Part shown: positions 8,568 through 17,672 of the stretch, piece by piece
Layout: every line of letters starts with the position of its first letter
Numbering within the stretch: position 1 is the first letter of the stretch
Assembly (NCBI GenBank): GCA_021498095.1
Contig: JAIZWK010000001.1
Span: 1,050,448 to 1,114,447, forward strand
Source: Candidatus Harpocratesius repetitus
GTDB lineage: Archaea; Asgardarchaeota; Lokiarchaeia; Sigyniarchaeales; Promethearchaeaceae
DNA: 64,000 bases
Direction of reading: 5' to 3'
Translations under genes and position numbers: made by a program
The notes under the pieces: generated by a model
The model's database searches: none
What the model saw: only the letters and a program-made list of their open reading frames with translations
What the model was told of the DNA's origin: nothing

Positions 8568-10649
8568 ATGAAATATATCATGAAAAATAAATGGCAAATC
8601 TTCATTATTTTATGCATATTGGGAATAGGAAGTATGACCCCTCTTTTTTCTTTCTTCTTTTCTTTCCAAATGCACGATTCAAATCTGACATTGCAGTCAG
8701 AACCGAAAAAGGGAAACCGTATTCCTGCTGATGCGAACCCCGAAAGTTTTATTTCCGTGTGGAACACCGCTTTACACAGCGGAGGATCAAGCAATGACAA
8801 TCAGATAAGATTACCTTTGGAATCTTCGGGTACGTACAACTTCACGGTGAACTGGGGCGATGGAACAAGTGATACCATCACCGTTTGGAATCAGACAGAA
8901 GTCACGCACACCTATTCTGCGGCCGGTACCTACACCCTAACCATTAACGGGACCATTGTCGGATGGTGCTTTGATTTTGACGGAGATAGGCTGAAAATAA
9001 CGGAAATTCTGCAGTGGGGATCTTTGGGATTGGGAAATTCTGGATGGTATTTTGCAGGATGCGAAAATTTGAATTTAACGGCTACCGATTCTCCCGATTT
9101 AACCGGCACCACAGATTTAAGCGGAACCTTTTGGGGCTGCGAAAAATTGGGCGATAGCGGAAACATGAACGGATGGAACGTTTCCTCCGTAACAAAAATG
9201 TACTGTATGTTTTGGGGAACCTTCTCGTTCAACCAGAATATCGGAAATTGGGATGTATCGGGTGTGACCGATATGGAGCGTATGTTTCTGCATGCACATT
9301 CGTTCAATCAAGATATCGGAAAATGGGATGTATCTTCGGTAACAAATATGCTTGGAATGTTTTGGGATGCCCAATCGTTCAATCAAGACATCGGCAGCTG
9401 GAATGTTTCAAGAGTTACAGATATGAGTCTGATGTTTTGGGGTGCTTTTTCGTTTAACCAAAATATTGGTGGTTGGGATGTGTCTTCGGTAACAACCATG
9501 CAATGTATGTTCCGCGATGCTGCTTCTTTCAATCAGTATATCGGTGATTGGAACGTATCGGCCGTTTGGAATATGGGCGGTATGTTCGAGAGGGCTTCTG
9601 CATTTAATCAATATATAGGTAATTGGGATGTATCTGGTGTGACTGATATATATTGGATGTTTGATGGTGCTTCTTCATTTAATCAAGATATAGGAGGTTG
9701 GGACACATCAAAGGTTAAGTCTATGGTTTATATGTTCAGGGATGCTTCTTCATTTAATCAAAATATAGGTGGATGGGATGTATCAAATGTAGATTCCATG
9801 TATGCCATGTTCTCTGGTGCTTCTTCATTCAATCAAGATATTGGTAAATGGAATTTGCGTAATGTACTTGATATGGCAGAGATGTTCAGAAATGCGGTAT
9901 CTTTCAATCAAAATATCAGCGCATGGCATGTTACTTTAGTAACTAATTGGGCGTATATGTTCGCTAATGCCACTTCATTTAATCAGGATATAAGCAGTTG
10001 GGACGTTCATATAGCGAGAAATATGGATTATATGTTCGCCAATGCCACTTCATTTAATCAAGATTTAAGCGGCTGGAATACCGGTTCTGTAAAAAGGATG
10101 AAATCTATGTTTGATGGCGCATCTTCATTCAATCAAGATATCAGCGGTTGGGATGTTTCTTCCGTGACCGATATGAGTTACATGTTCCATAATGCCAGCT
10201 CATTCAACCAAGATATCAGCAGTTGGGATGTTTCGGCCGTTACAGATATGAGTCATATGTTCGATGGGGCTTCATCTTTCGATCAAAACCTCGGTAGCTG
10301 GAATGTATCATCGGTAACCGATATGGAAGGGATGTTTCGTGGTGTTAAATTGTCAACGGCAAATTATGACAGCATTTTACAGCATTGGTCGAAATTGCCT
10401 CTACAGAGTAACGTTTCATTTGATGCGGGAAATTCGCAGTACAGCAAATCCGCAGTCGAGGCTCGGCTGTATATTATTGATACTTTCGGATGGAATATTA
10501 CCGATGGCGGTTTTACGGAAAAAGAACCAGGAATAAACCAAATTTCAGGGTATTCTATCTTCATCTTTATGTGCTCTTTTGCCGTATTGATTGTAGTTTT
10601 AGGAAAAAGGTTCGAAATATCGCCGTCCATTCCCAAATCGGTTCAGTAA
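8568..10649 (+). CDS. BspA-type (DUF285) repeat surface protein with C-terminal membrane anchor
   Basis: A 693-residue exported protein. An N-terminal hydrophobic segment (residues 9-30) acts as signal or anchor. Residues about 60-130 look like a PKD-like beta domain ([17 protein letters not shown], then [16 protein letters not shown]). From about residue 200 it contains 15 units of 25 residues with the core [18 protein letters not shown], the hallmark of BspA-like DUF285 repeats. A hydrophobic stretch near residues 660-680 followed by KRFE forms a C-terminal anchor. In bacteria such proteins mediate attachment. An ATG at 8580 is an alternative start. It follows the interrupted protease by 30 bases. 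The first third looks less AT-rich than its neighbours, hinting at acquisition by transfer. Confidence 0.88.
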   Translation: MKYIMKNKWQIFIILCILGIGSMTPLFSFFFSFQMHDSNLTLQSEPKKGNRIPADANPESFISVWNTALHSGGSSNDNQIRLPLESSGTYNFTVNWGDGTSDTITVWNQTEVTHTYSAAGTYTLTINGTIVGWCFDFDGDRLKITEILQWGSLGLGNSGWYFAGCENLNLTATDSPDLTGTTDLSGTFWGCEKLGDSGNMNGWNVSSVTKMYCMFWGTFSFNQNIGNWDVSGVTDMERMFLHAHSFNQDIGKWDVSSVTNMLGMFWDAQSFNQDIGSWNVSRVTDMSLMFWGAFSFNQNIGGWDVSSVTTMQCMFRDAASFNQYIGDWNVSAVWNMGGMFERASAFNQYIGNWDVSGVTDIYWMFDGASSFNQDIGGWDTSKVKSMVYMFRDASSFNQNIGGWDVSNVDSMYAMFSGASSFNQDIGKWNLRNVLDMAEMFRNAVSFNQNISAWHVTLVTNWAYMFANATSFNQDISSWDVHIARNMDYMFANATSFNQDLSGWNTGSVKRMKSMFDGASSFNQDISGWDVSSVTDMSYMFHNASSFNQDISSWDVSAVTDMSHMFDGASSFDQNLGSWNVSSVTDMEGMFRGVKLSTANYDSILQHWSKLPLQSNVSFDAGNSQYSKSAVEARLYIIDTFGWNITDGGFTEKEPGINQISGYSIFIFMCSFAVLIVVLGKRFEISPSIPKSVQ
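9170..10340 (+). repeat. 15 tandem 75-bp coding repeats (DUF285 units)
   Basis: Units of 25 codons repeat around the FNQ-I-W-DVS core. Central units (about 9600-9990) are more AT-rich and use different synonymous codons from the outer units, so the array has diverged at the DNA level while keeping its protein pattern. Confidence 0.85.
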
Positions 10650-11546
10650 TTACTTTTTTAGGTTTCGGGCGATACTGATTAATTTTTCTTGTACCTTAGA
10701 TATTTTTGATAATACAATGTAAATATAAGAAGTTCTAACAATTTTTTTTTATCTTATTCAAATTCTATCTTTTAAACCAATATTTTCGACAATATTCTTG
10801 TGCATCCAATTATTATTTGAGTCGGCATTTTTAAATCCTTAAATTAGGTCAAAAATTTTACATTTCCATCATTTTTCTTTGAATTATTGATTTAGTAATA
10901 TGTTTTTTTCTTAAACTATCTTTCGACAAATCTAAAATTGGGATAGATTTGGGGATTGTGGATAATCGATATAAGATTTTCGGATTTCCTTCAATTTTTA
11001 GAATTCTGCTATAACCTTATAAGATTGAAGAATTAATAATATAAGCCGCGATGACTAAATGGTGAGTCGTTTGCCGCCTTTCGACGATTTGCAAATGAAC
11101 AACACTCAGGATTATGAAACCGATAGCTTAGAACTCTAGTAGTTCCTTTTTTTTGATCCCATTTATCCCTATTTCGAATGGTTTACAAAAAGACACTGAA
11201 TTAGAATATCTTTAAGCTGAATTTTGCATCCATCATCAGATTCAATCACAAGATCTGAATATATTTTGATGCGGGGCTGTTTTTTACGACCTGGCATACT
11301 AAAGCAAAGAAAAAAAATAACGTAAACTTTTGGGAAATTAGCGAATATCTTATTATTATATAGTGAATATTTCAAATTCATGATCAAGCAATAATCATAT
11401 AAGTTAGAGCAGGGATCATTAAATTTAAGAAAGAAATAAAAAAAAAGAAAGCGTAAGTTCAATTATCCTATAAATTAGAAATTCATCGAAATTGATCAAA
11501 AATCGAAAAATTTAGTATTTTTCTCATCTTTTATTATTTATAAATT
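10650..11546. other. Intergenic region without a supportable gene
   Basis: About 900 bases of AT-rich sequence. The stretch 11040-11110 is less AT-rich, but I could not fit it to a tRNA or C/D-box RNA. A 42-codon minus-strand frame at 11169-11297 (MPGRKKQPRIKIYSDLVIES at its start) has no ribosome site and is not called. Confidence 0.5.
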
Positions 11547-12230
11547 ATGCACCCTTCAAATGAAAGATCACCTCCATCTTCAAATTCTTCATCTTTTACT
11601 GAAGACCATACTGATTCATTATCTATTCAGAGAAAAGCTTCATTAAATCGAAAAGATGGGTATTATGAATTTCCTCCATTAGATGAAAGCATTAAATGTC
11701 CAATTTGTGGAAAAAACATAGAAATAACAAGGACAATATATTCATTACCTGATGGAGACGATATTATTATCTTTGTAATTCAGTGTGAACAATGTGGATA
11801 TCGAAAATCTGATATGATTCCTGTATATACCGCTTTTCAGCCAGGAATTTATCGATTAAAGGTAGATGATGGAGATTTAACCCATAAGATTTTTCGTGGT
11901 GCGACAGGAAATCTTGAAATTCCAGAAATTGGGGTTTCTATTGAACGGGGTCCAGCAGCGAACTTTGATTTTACTAATGTTGAGGGAATTCTTTTAAGAA
12001 TTGAACAACAAATTCAATTTTTTCTCCAAACAACTCCTTCAGATACTCCAGAATGGAAAAATGCACATGATTCATTAACTCGATTAAGAGCATGTAAATC
12101 TGGAGAGATGTCTTTTACTGTGATATTGACTGATTTTGATGGCGGAAGTTATATTACTCCGACTGATAAAGAGAAAATGGTATTTGAAAAGTTAACTGTT
12201 AAATCTGAATCAAATAATAAAAACACTTAA
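11547..12230 (+). CDS. ZPR1-type zinc finger protein
   Basis: A 227-residue archaeal ZPR1-domain protein. The zinc finger CPICG...CEQCGYR (about residues 51-92) is followed by the conserved ZPR1 beta domain (FRGATGNLEIPEIGVSIERG, TNVEGILLRIEQQI) and an acidic/DFDGGSYI C-terminal motif. Archaea carry a single ZPR1 copy, eukaryotes a tandem one; eukaryotic ZPR1 binds and helps fold eEF1A. The first 35 residues are a Ser/Pro-rich tail. It is a single gene on the plus strand. The archaeal role is not established. Confidence 0.88.
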   Translation: MHPSNERSPPSSNSSSFTEDHTDSLSIQRKASLNRKDGYYEFPPLDESIKCPICGKNIEITRTIYSLPDGDDIIIFVIQCEQCGYRKSDMIPVYTAFQPGIYRLKVDDGDLTHKIFRGATGNLEIPEIGVSIERGPAANFDFTNVEGILLRIEQQIQFFLQTTPSDTPEWKNAHDSLTRLRACKSGEMSFTVILTDFDGGSYITPTDKEKMVFEKLTVKSESNNKNT

Positions 12231-12296
12231 TATAAAGAAGCAGCAGATAGAAAAAAAACTAAAAAAACTGTTCTTCCCAGCAAGAAATAAAAAAAA

Positions 12297-12464
12297 TTAT
12301 TCTTCCCACTTACCTTCGGCTTTGAGTTTTTCCTTTAATTTTTCTAATTCTTCAGCACGTTTCTTTCTTTCAGCTTCAATTTGTGCCTTTTCTTCTTCTG
12401 ATACTTTCTTAAGCTTTTCTTTATTCATTGCCTCAATTTCTTTTCGTAATTCATCACTGCTCAT
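12297..12464 (-). CDS. Small charged coiled-coil protein (55 residues)
   Basis: A 55-residue open frame starting MSSDELRKEIEAMNKEKLKK and ending in a GKWEE tail. Composition is almost entirely Glu, Lys, Ala and Leu, predicting one continuous helix. A GGTGGT ribosome-binding sequence lies 6 bases before the ATG, which supports translation. I do not recognise a family. It is convergent with the ZPR1 gene. Confidence 0.7.
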   Translation of the reverse strand: MSSDELRKEIEAMNKEKLKKVSEEEKAQIEAERKKRAEELEKLKEKLKAEGKWEE

Positions 12465-12679
12465 GAGTTTACCACCTATTGGGGTTTTTTTGTAAGAAAA
12501 ATAGATCTGTTGCTTATTATATATCTTGGAATTTTCTACCTATAAAACTTATGAAACTTACGAATTAAATAAAAAAGGAATCAGTAATAAAAAAGTAATG
12601 ACAGTGGACGAATTTGTCGGAAGGTTTTTTATACTCTTCCGAGATCTAAAAGTTACAGATGGGATATATCAATAAACAA

Positions 12680-12793
12680 ATCCGTATAGTATGAAAACAA
12701 GATGTATATTAAAATCCTTAATTGTAAATAAATATCTTTTGAAATATTAATTATCTAATCGTTCTAATCTTATCAAATCTGGTCTATACGGAT
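12680..12793. repeat. Widely spaced perfect 10-bp inverted repeat upstream of the TPR gene
   Basis: ATCCGTATAG at 12680-12689 is matched by its exact complement CTATACGGAT at 12784-12793, the second arm ending 36 bases before the TPR gene start. The 94-base spacer favours two regulator sites or an old element over a hairpin. It lies in a 365-base stretch that otherwise shows no gene. Confidence 0.5.
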
Positions 12794-12829
12794 AGATCAA
12801 AAGAAAAATATTTAGTTAGATGAAAAAAA

Positions 12830-14779
12830 ATGCCATCATCATTTGAAGAAAATCTGAATCAAATTAGAGAATATTTAAAAAGATCTCAATTTATGATGGC
12901 AAAAGATGAAATTGAATTCCTTCAAAGCAGAAATGATCTAACACCCTCACAAAATGATGAAATATTCCTTCTTCAAGCTCAACTTGCAAATCAAACAGGA
13001 AAATTTTCCGAATCGTTAAGAATTTTAAAAAATCTTTCTGAGAATTTTGGATTCTCTTCAGAATCGCTTGAATATATGGATCTTTTATATCTTTTGGGTG
13101 ATAACTATTTTCGTTTAGGCAATTTTTCTGAAGCTTTAGGATATATTCAAGAAGCACTTGAACTACTCGAACATTCAAGAATTTCTTCTAATCGAAAAAG
13201 AATTCAATTAAATGCAAAATATGTTATTGTAAAAGCGGGAATTTTGTGGCAAACTGGAAAATTGGAACTTGCATTAAAAGATTTAGAAAACTTGATATTG
13301 AATCAGCAGAATTTACTAGAGCCGGTTCATTTAATAAAGTTACTTAATCGATATGGTGTGATAAAATGTGCCCAGGGTAATTATAATGAAGGGATAAAGT
13401 ATTTTGATGAAGCATTACAAATAGCAAGATCAAATCATTATCCATCATTAATTTCTATTCTTTATAATAATCTTGGGATGATTTATCACCAATTAGGAAA
13501 TTTTAAAAAATCTCTTTTATATTGTGAGAAAAGTCTAATTTTTGAAAACCGCACTGGAAATACCTTTCGACAAGCAACAGTATTAGATACTCTTGGAGAA
13601 TTATATTTTGAAATGGGAAAATATAGCGAAGCATCGGAATATTTTTTACAAAGTGTTAATATTGGGAGAAAATTAGGTAATCCATATGAATTGTCTGTAT
13701 ATCTTTTTCATTTAATTAAAAGCTATATTGAATTGAATCAGATTTCCAGGTGTAAAAAATTCCTTACCGAATTTGAAATGTTATGCTTAGTTGAAGATAA
13801 TATAAGGGTAATTCAACGTTATCAGTTGATTCAAGCGTTATTGTGGAAGAAAAGTTCTCAACTTAGATTTCAATTTCAAGCTCATGAAATATTGCAATCA
13901 ATTGCCTTTGGCCCTGTGTTGGAATATGAGATAACTCTAACTGCACTGGTACATTTAGCAGATATATTATTAGATGAAATGCGAGTAACCCAAAAAGGAG
14001 AAATTATTGAAGAAATTGAGCCAATTATTGCTGAACTATTAAATATTGCAGAATCTCAAAATTTGATTTTATTACTTGCACAAACCTATTTGTTAAAGGC
14101 ACGCTTTGCAATCTTGACTTTAAATATTGATCAAGCCAGACAATTTTTGACAAAAGCCCAAAACTATGCGATGTCACATCATTTGGAAGGAATTGCAATT
14201 CAAATCGCCTCTGAACATGATAAACTCCTTGAGCAACAATTACTACTGGAGCAAATTGGAAATAAGCAAATATCTATAGAAGAACGATTGAAATTATCAG
14301 GTTTCAATCTCCAATTTTCTCGAATGATTCATAATATTAACAACAATTTTAATGCCCCGAGTAAAGAAATTCCAATATTCTTTGCCATATTGAATGAGTA
14401 TGGACCAATGATTTTTTCACAACAATTTAATCATGAGATAGTAGTTAACGATCAGCTATTTGGAGGGCTTCTTAGTGCTTTCTATTCCTATTGTAGTGAA
14501 ATGACAGAGCATTCCTTTGATCGGGCAAAATTTGGGCATTATACCATAATGTTAGTTCACAATCGTTCTCTTATATTTGCTTATGTATATAAAGGTTCTT
14601 CATATTCCGCTCAAAAACGATTAAATCTATTTCTTGATCAACTAAAAAAATACCCTGATCTTTGGAATCAAATCCAGAATTCTGTTAATTCGAATAATGT
14701 ATTACCAAAATCCACTTTACAATTGTTTTTACCCGTCTTTCATTCATCTTTTCCTGAAATATTGATGCAAGAATCGTGA
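12830..14779 (+). CDS. TPR-repeat protein with C-terminal longin/roadblock-like domain
   Basis: A 649-residue soluble protein. Residues about 1-470 are tetratricopeptide repeats (for example LLGDNYFRLGNFSEALGYIQ, LYNNLGMIYHQLGNFKKSLL and LGELYFEMGKYSEASEYFL), a protein-interaction scaffold. The last 140 residues switch to an alpha/beta domain (IPIFFAILNEYGPMIFSQQF, then LFGGLLSAFYSYCSEM) resembling the longin/roadblock-like sensor domains common in Asgard archaea and seen twice more in this window. No signal peptide or membrane segment is visible. A signalling or small-GTPase scaffold role is inferred only. It converges on the VWA gene 6 bases away. Confidence 0.75.
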   Translation: MPSSFEENLNQIREYLKRSQFMMAKDEIEFLQSRNDLTPSQNDEIFLLQAQLANQTGKFSESLRILKNLSENFGFSSESLEYMDLLYLLGDNYFRLGNFSEALGYIQEALELLEHSRISSNRKRIQLNAKYVIVKAGILWQTGKLELALKDLENLILNQQNLLEPVHLIKLLNRYGVIKCAQGNYNEGIKYFDEALQIARSNHYPSLISILYNNLGMIYHQLGNFKKSLLYCEKSLIFENRTGNTFRQATVLDTLGELYFEMGKYSEASEYFLQSVNIGRKLGNPYELSVYLFHLIKSYIELNQISRCKKFLTEFEMLCLVEDNIRVIQRYQLIQALLWKKSSQLRFQFQAHEILQSIAFGPVLEYEITLTALVHLADILLDEMRVTQKGEIIEEIEPIIAELLNIAESQNLILLLAQTYLLKARFAILTLNIDQARQFLTKAQNYAMSHHLEGIAIQIASEHDKLLEQQLLLEQIGNKQISIEERLKLSGFNLQFSRMIHNINNNFNAPSKEIPIFFAILNEYGPMIFSQQFNHEIVVNDQLFGGLLSAFYSYCSEMTEHSFDRAKFGHYTIMLVHNRSLIFAYVYKGSSYSAQKRLNLFLDQLKKYPDLWNQIQNSVNSNNVLPKSTLQLFLPVFHSSFPEILMQES

Positions 14780-14785
14780 TTTTTT

Positions 14786-15826
14786 TTAGATTTTAGCTAA
14801 AAGCATCATAAGTGCACGGGGTATTTCTTTAAAATCTGTTACTGGGATGTAGAATCCCTTTCCTGCTTGAGCAATCTGCTTGCAAATCGTGCTTCCTCTA
14901 GCTGTATTTTCCTTTTGAACTTCAGAAGGCATGTTTATCACATGTAATCTTGGAAATTGTCGTGCAATAGGGGCTGGATGCTTACCTCGATTGTATTCCC
15001 CATCAGTAATTAATATTCCGATCTTTCTTCTTCCACTGGGGATATTATTTAATTCTTTTAGCCCTTTTCGAAGCGCGCGTGAAATATTTGTGAATCCTAC
15101 CGCTTCACTGTCTAAGATTTGATCAATAAGCTTAGGTAAAGGATTTTCATCTTTTAATGATTTTAAAACATATGGCTCAGAATTAAACAAGATAATGCTG
15201 GTAAAGTCTTTTGCCATTGCATAGGACAAAACTGAAGTTGTTAAAGCAGCATTCAAAAGAAGTTTCCCGAACATCGATCCTGAAGTATCCAGCATCAACA
15301 CCACATTACGCTTTTTTTGTCGACGTTCATATCCAACGATATCTTCGTAGTGAATCAATTGATTTCCATTTTGTATATAGTTAAATAGTGTTTGTTCCAA
15401 ATCAAATTCAGGAATTCCGGGATAGTAATGAATTCGATGCCTGGATTTTCCCTTAGAACCACGTCCAGATATGTTTAGCGAAGATCTCATAATTATTGAT
15501 CGAGTTAATCTTTGCAACATTAATTTAAATGAAAGTGGTGCATGAGATCGAATCATAAAATACAATTGTGGAATAAACGAGTCTTTATTTTCTCGATATT
15601 TTTCTGCAAAAAAGTGAGTATATTCTGTTTGTTGCAATTCTGCTGTAACCGCATAGATATTCGATTGAGCTAAACTCATTAGAGCTTCAATATTATTGGA
15701 TTCTACAGAAAGACGGGCAAGATCCTTGATATCTTTAAATCCTAAATTTTGGGCAAGCTTTTTATAGCGTTTTTTTGTGCTTTGTTTTCGTTGGATTTCA
15801 TATTTTAAGAGATCCCGATCTTTCAA
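14786..15826 (-). CDS. VWA-domain protein partner of MoxR ATPase
   Basis: A protein of at least 346 residues. The C-terminal half is a von Willebrand A domain with an intact MIDAS metal site (VVLMLDTSGSM, threonine in GFTNISRAL, aspartate in GILITDGEYN). The N-terminal half is helical and charged. MoxR-VWA pairs act as chaperone-like assembly systems in other prokaryotes. No ATG exists: the frame stays open upstream to 15922 and looks coding (VQNLLRPDEAFKGIERLRL), yet the first standard start is TTG at 15826. The true start may be non-canonical, or a frameshift may join it to moxR. Confidence 0.85.
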   Translation of the reverse strand: MKDRDLLKYEIQRKQSTKKRYKKLAQNLGFKDIKDLARLSVESNNIEALMSLAQSNIYAVTAELQQTEYTHFFAEKYRENKDSFIPQLYFMIRSHAPLSFKLMLQRLTRSIIMRSSLNISGRGSKGKSRHRIHYYPGIPEFDLEQTLFNYIQNGNQLIHYEDIVGYERRQKKRNVVLMLDTSGSMFGKLLLNAALTTSVLSYAMAKDFTSIILFNSEPYVLKSLKDENPLPKLIDQILDSEAVGFTNISRALRKGLKELNNIPSGRRKIGILITDGEYNRGKHPAPIARQFPRLHVINMPSEVQKENTARGSTICKQIAQAGKGFYIPVTDFKEIPRALMMLLAKI

Positions 15827-15897
15827 ATTCGAAAGACGTAATCTTTCGATTCCTTTGAAGGCTTCATCGGGACGAAGAAGATTTTGAACCTCAGCCT

Positions 15898-16860
15898 TTA
15901 ATGAAAATGATGAAACACTTCTTCAATGACTTCTTCTAAAATTTCTTTGAGATTTCTTTCCGTTCCATCCATCAATTCCAATTTAGAATATAATGCCATA
16001 ATTCCCGCTTCTTTCCAAAATTGAAGACCTGGCTTTTTTCCATATGCTTCAATAAGCTTTGCTAAATCTATCGCACCTCTGATAGATGCACCACGACGAA
16101 GATCTGGATGTACGCGGGTTAAATTTATGATTTTCACTGACATATTTGCTATTAAATTCAAATGTGGTGTAGAAGGCGAAAGATTCAATTTAACAATCTC
16201 GATTTCTTCTTCTTCTGATTGATAATTTACTTCAATCCAAACAAAACGATCCTTTAACGCTTCACCTAAGGCAGATACTCCTACATGGGCTTCAGGATTT
16301 TGAGTAGCAATGGTAAAAAATGAATCTTTCGCTTGAATATTTCCTAATTTTGGAATAATTAATGTATGTTCATCTAAAGCCGATAAAAGGACATTTTGAG
16401 TAGATTCAGGAATTCGATTTAATTCATTGATGAATAAACATCCACCTTCTCTCATTGCCAGAGCAAGTGGTCCAAAAATAAAAGATTCTTCAGTATATCC
16501 GTGGTTAAGTACAGCTGGAGGGTCGAAATATCCTGTTAAAGTATGACTAAGTACATCTTCAGAGCCATCGACTCGAAAGAATTGATTATTTGCATAATCT
16601 GCTAAAGCGCGGGCTAAGTACGTTTTGCCAGTTCCAACAACACCTTCTAAAATAACATGTTTTTTAGCTTTAAAGGCTAATAACAAGAGGGTTAATTCGT
16701 TCTGACGGCCGATGATTTGATATTTATCTTGAATTTTCTTTACTTCTGCAGCTATATCCTGCGAGTAAATTGATGTATTTGCTTCCACGGGATTGATTTC
16801 TTTTTCCGTATCTTCCATTCCACTCAAATAATTAAAGATTTCATTGCCCAAAAAATTCAT
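15898..16860 (-). CDS. MoxR-family AAA+ ATPase
   Basis: A 320-residue AAA+ ATPase with Walker A EGVVGTGKTYLARAL, Walker B GGCLFINELNRIPE, sensor 1 IATQNPEAHVG and an arginine-finger region LKDRFVW. The C-terminal lid domain ends in EEVIEEVFHHFH. MoxR ATPases work with VWA proteins in metal-cofactor insertion or complex assembly, and the VWA gene follows directly. I chose the ATG at 16860; a TTG at 16875 would add five residues. The target complex is not indicated by the neighbours. Confidence 0.88.
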   Translation of the reverse strand: MNFLGNEIFNYLSGMEDTEKEINPVEANTSIYSQDIAAEVKKIQDKYQIIGRQNELTLLLLAFKAKKHVILEGVVGTGKTYLARALADYANNQFFRVDGSEDVLSHTLTGYFDPPAVLNHGYTEESFIFGPLALAMREGGCLFINELNRIPESTQNVLLSALDEHTLIIPKLGNIQAKDSFFTIATQNPEAHVGVSALGEALKDRFVWIEVNYQSEEEEIEIVKLNLSPSTPHLNLIANMSVKIINLTRVHPDLRRGASIRGAIDLAKLIEAYGKKPGLQFWKEAGIMALYSKLELMDGTERNLKEILEEVIEEVFHHFH

Positions 16861-16924
16861 GAATTTTCGAATCAATTCACATTATTCATATATTCACATA
16901 CTAGTGAACAACTGGCAAATTTTT

Positions 16925-16939
16925 AAGGTTTTTAACCTT
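16925..16939. promoter_or_regulatory. Palindrome between the divergent moxR and metV genes
   Basis: AAGGTT-TTT-AACCTT is a perfect 6-bp inverted repeat with a 3-base centre, 16 bases before the metV GTG. A second, weaker one (TTCAC-ATACTA-GTGAA) lies about 20 bases further upstream. The position suits an operator, but no regulator is known. Confidence 0.3.
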
Positions 16940-16955
16940 TTTCTAATCGTTTATC

Positions 16956-17672
16956 GTGATAATAACCACACCGAAATCTTGGGATGAAATCAAGCTTGCA
17001 ATTGAACGATGGAATTTGCACAAATTAATAGTTGTAAGTTGTGGGGGTTGTGCAGCAAAATGTGGTACTGGGGGAACAGAAGGTTTGGAAAAATTACTTT
17101 CATTTCTAAAAACCTTGGATTTAAAAATTCTAGCATCTATGGTGATTCAAGAACCATGTGATTTGCGCAATCTTCATCGAGATTTTCAATACGTTGATGA
17201 GGAAATAAATCAGACAGATGGATTCGTTGTTGCGAGCTGTGGTATTGGGGCACAGGTAATTGGTGATTATTTTCAAAAACCTGTAGTTATTACAACTAAC
17301 ACAATAATGATGGGAGAAACGATTCACTTAAATGAATATAGCAATCGTTGCGTTGCTTGTGGGCATTGTATATTAAATGAAACTGGTGGAATATGCCCAA
17401 TTACTCTTTGTCCAAAATCAATGTTAAATGGCCCTTGTGGAGGCATGTTTCAGGGTAAATGTGAAGTGGACAATTATCAAAATGATTGTGCGTGGGTGCA
17501 AATTTACAATCGTTTGGAAAAGCTCGGAAAATCTTCTCTTTTTGCCAAAATTCGGGAACCCCAAGATTGGAATCTTCGTCGACGAATAAATCTAAATCTT
17601 CATCAAGAAAGAAAATTCTTTTATTCAATAATTGATCATCATAATGAAAATCAAAAGGAGGAATCTAACTGA
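16956..17672 (+). CDS. metV: MetV-like methylenetetrahydrofolate reductase partner (MTHFR_C domain)
   Basis: A 238-residue iron-sulfur/zinc protein of the MTHFR C-terminal family. The diagnostic segment CVACGHCILNETGGICPITL followed by CPKSMLNGPCGG lies near residues 130-165, and an N-terminal CGGCAAKCGTGG provides further cysteines. MetV pairs with MetF in acetogens and many anaerobes so that methylene-H4folate reduction can accept other electron donors. The start is GTG. The stop TGA overlaps the predicted metF start, indicating translational coupling. Confidence 0.88.
   Translation: MIITTPKSWDEIKLAIERWNLHKLIVVSCGGCAAKCGTGGTEGLEKLLSFLKTLDLKILASMVIQEPCDLRNLHRDFQYVDEEINQTDGFVVASCGIGAQVIGDYFQKPVVITTNTIMMGETIHLNEYSNRCVACGHCILNETGGICPITLCPKSMLNGPCGGMFQGKCEVDNYQNDCAWVQIYNRLEKLGKSSLFAKIREPQDWNLRRRINLNLHQERKFFYSIIDHHNENQKEESN

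Noticed and set aside
9117..9611. Minus-strand frames opposite the BspA-like repeats
   Set aside because: They are shadows created by the periodic coding sequence.
10650..11546. Possible RNA gene at 11040-11110 and a 42-codon minus-strand frame at 11169-11297
   Set aside because: No tRNA cloverleaf, no C/D box set and no ribosome site could be shown.
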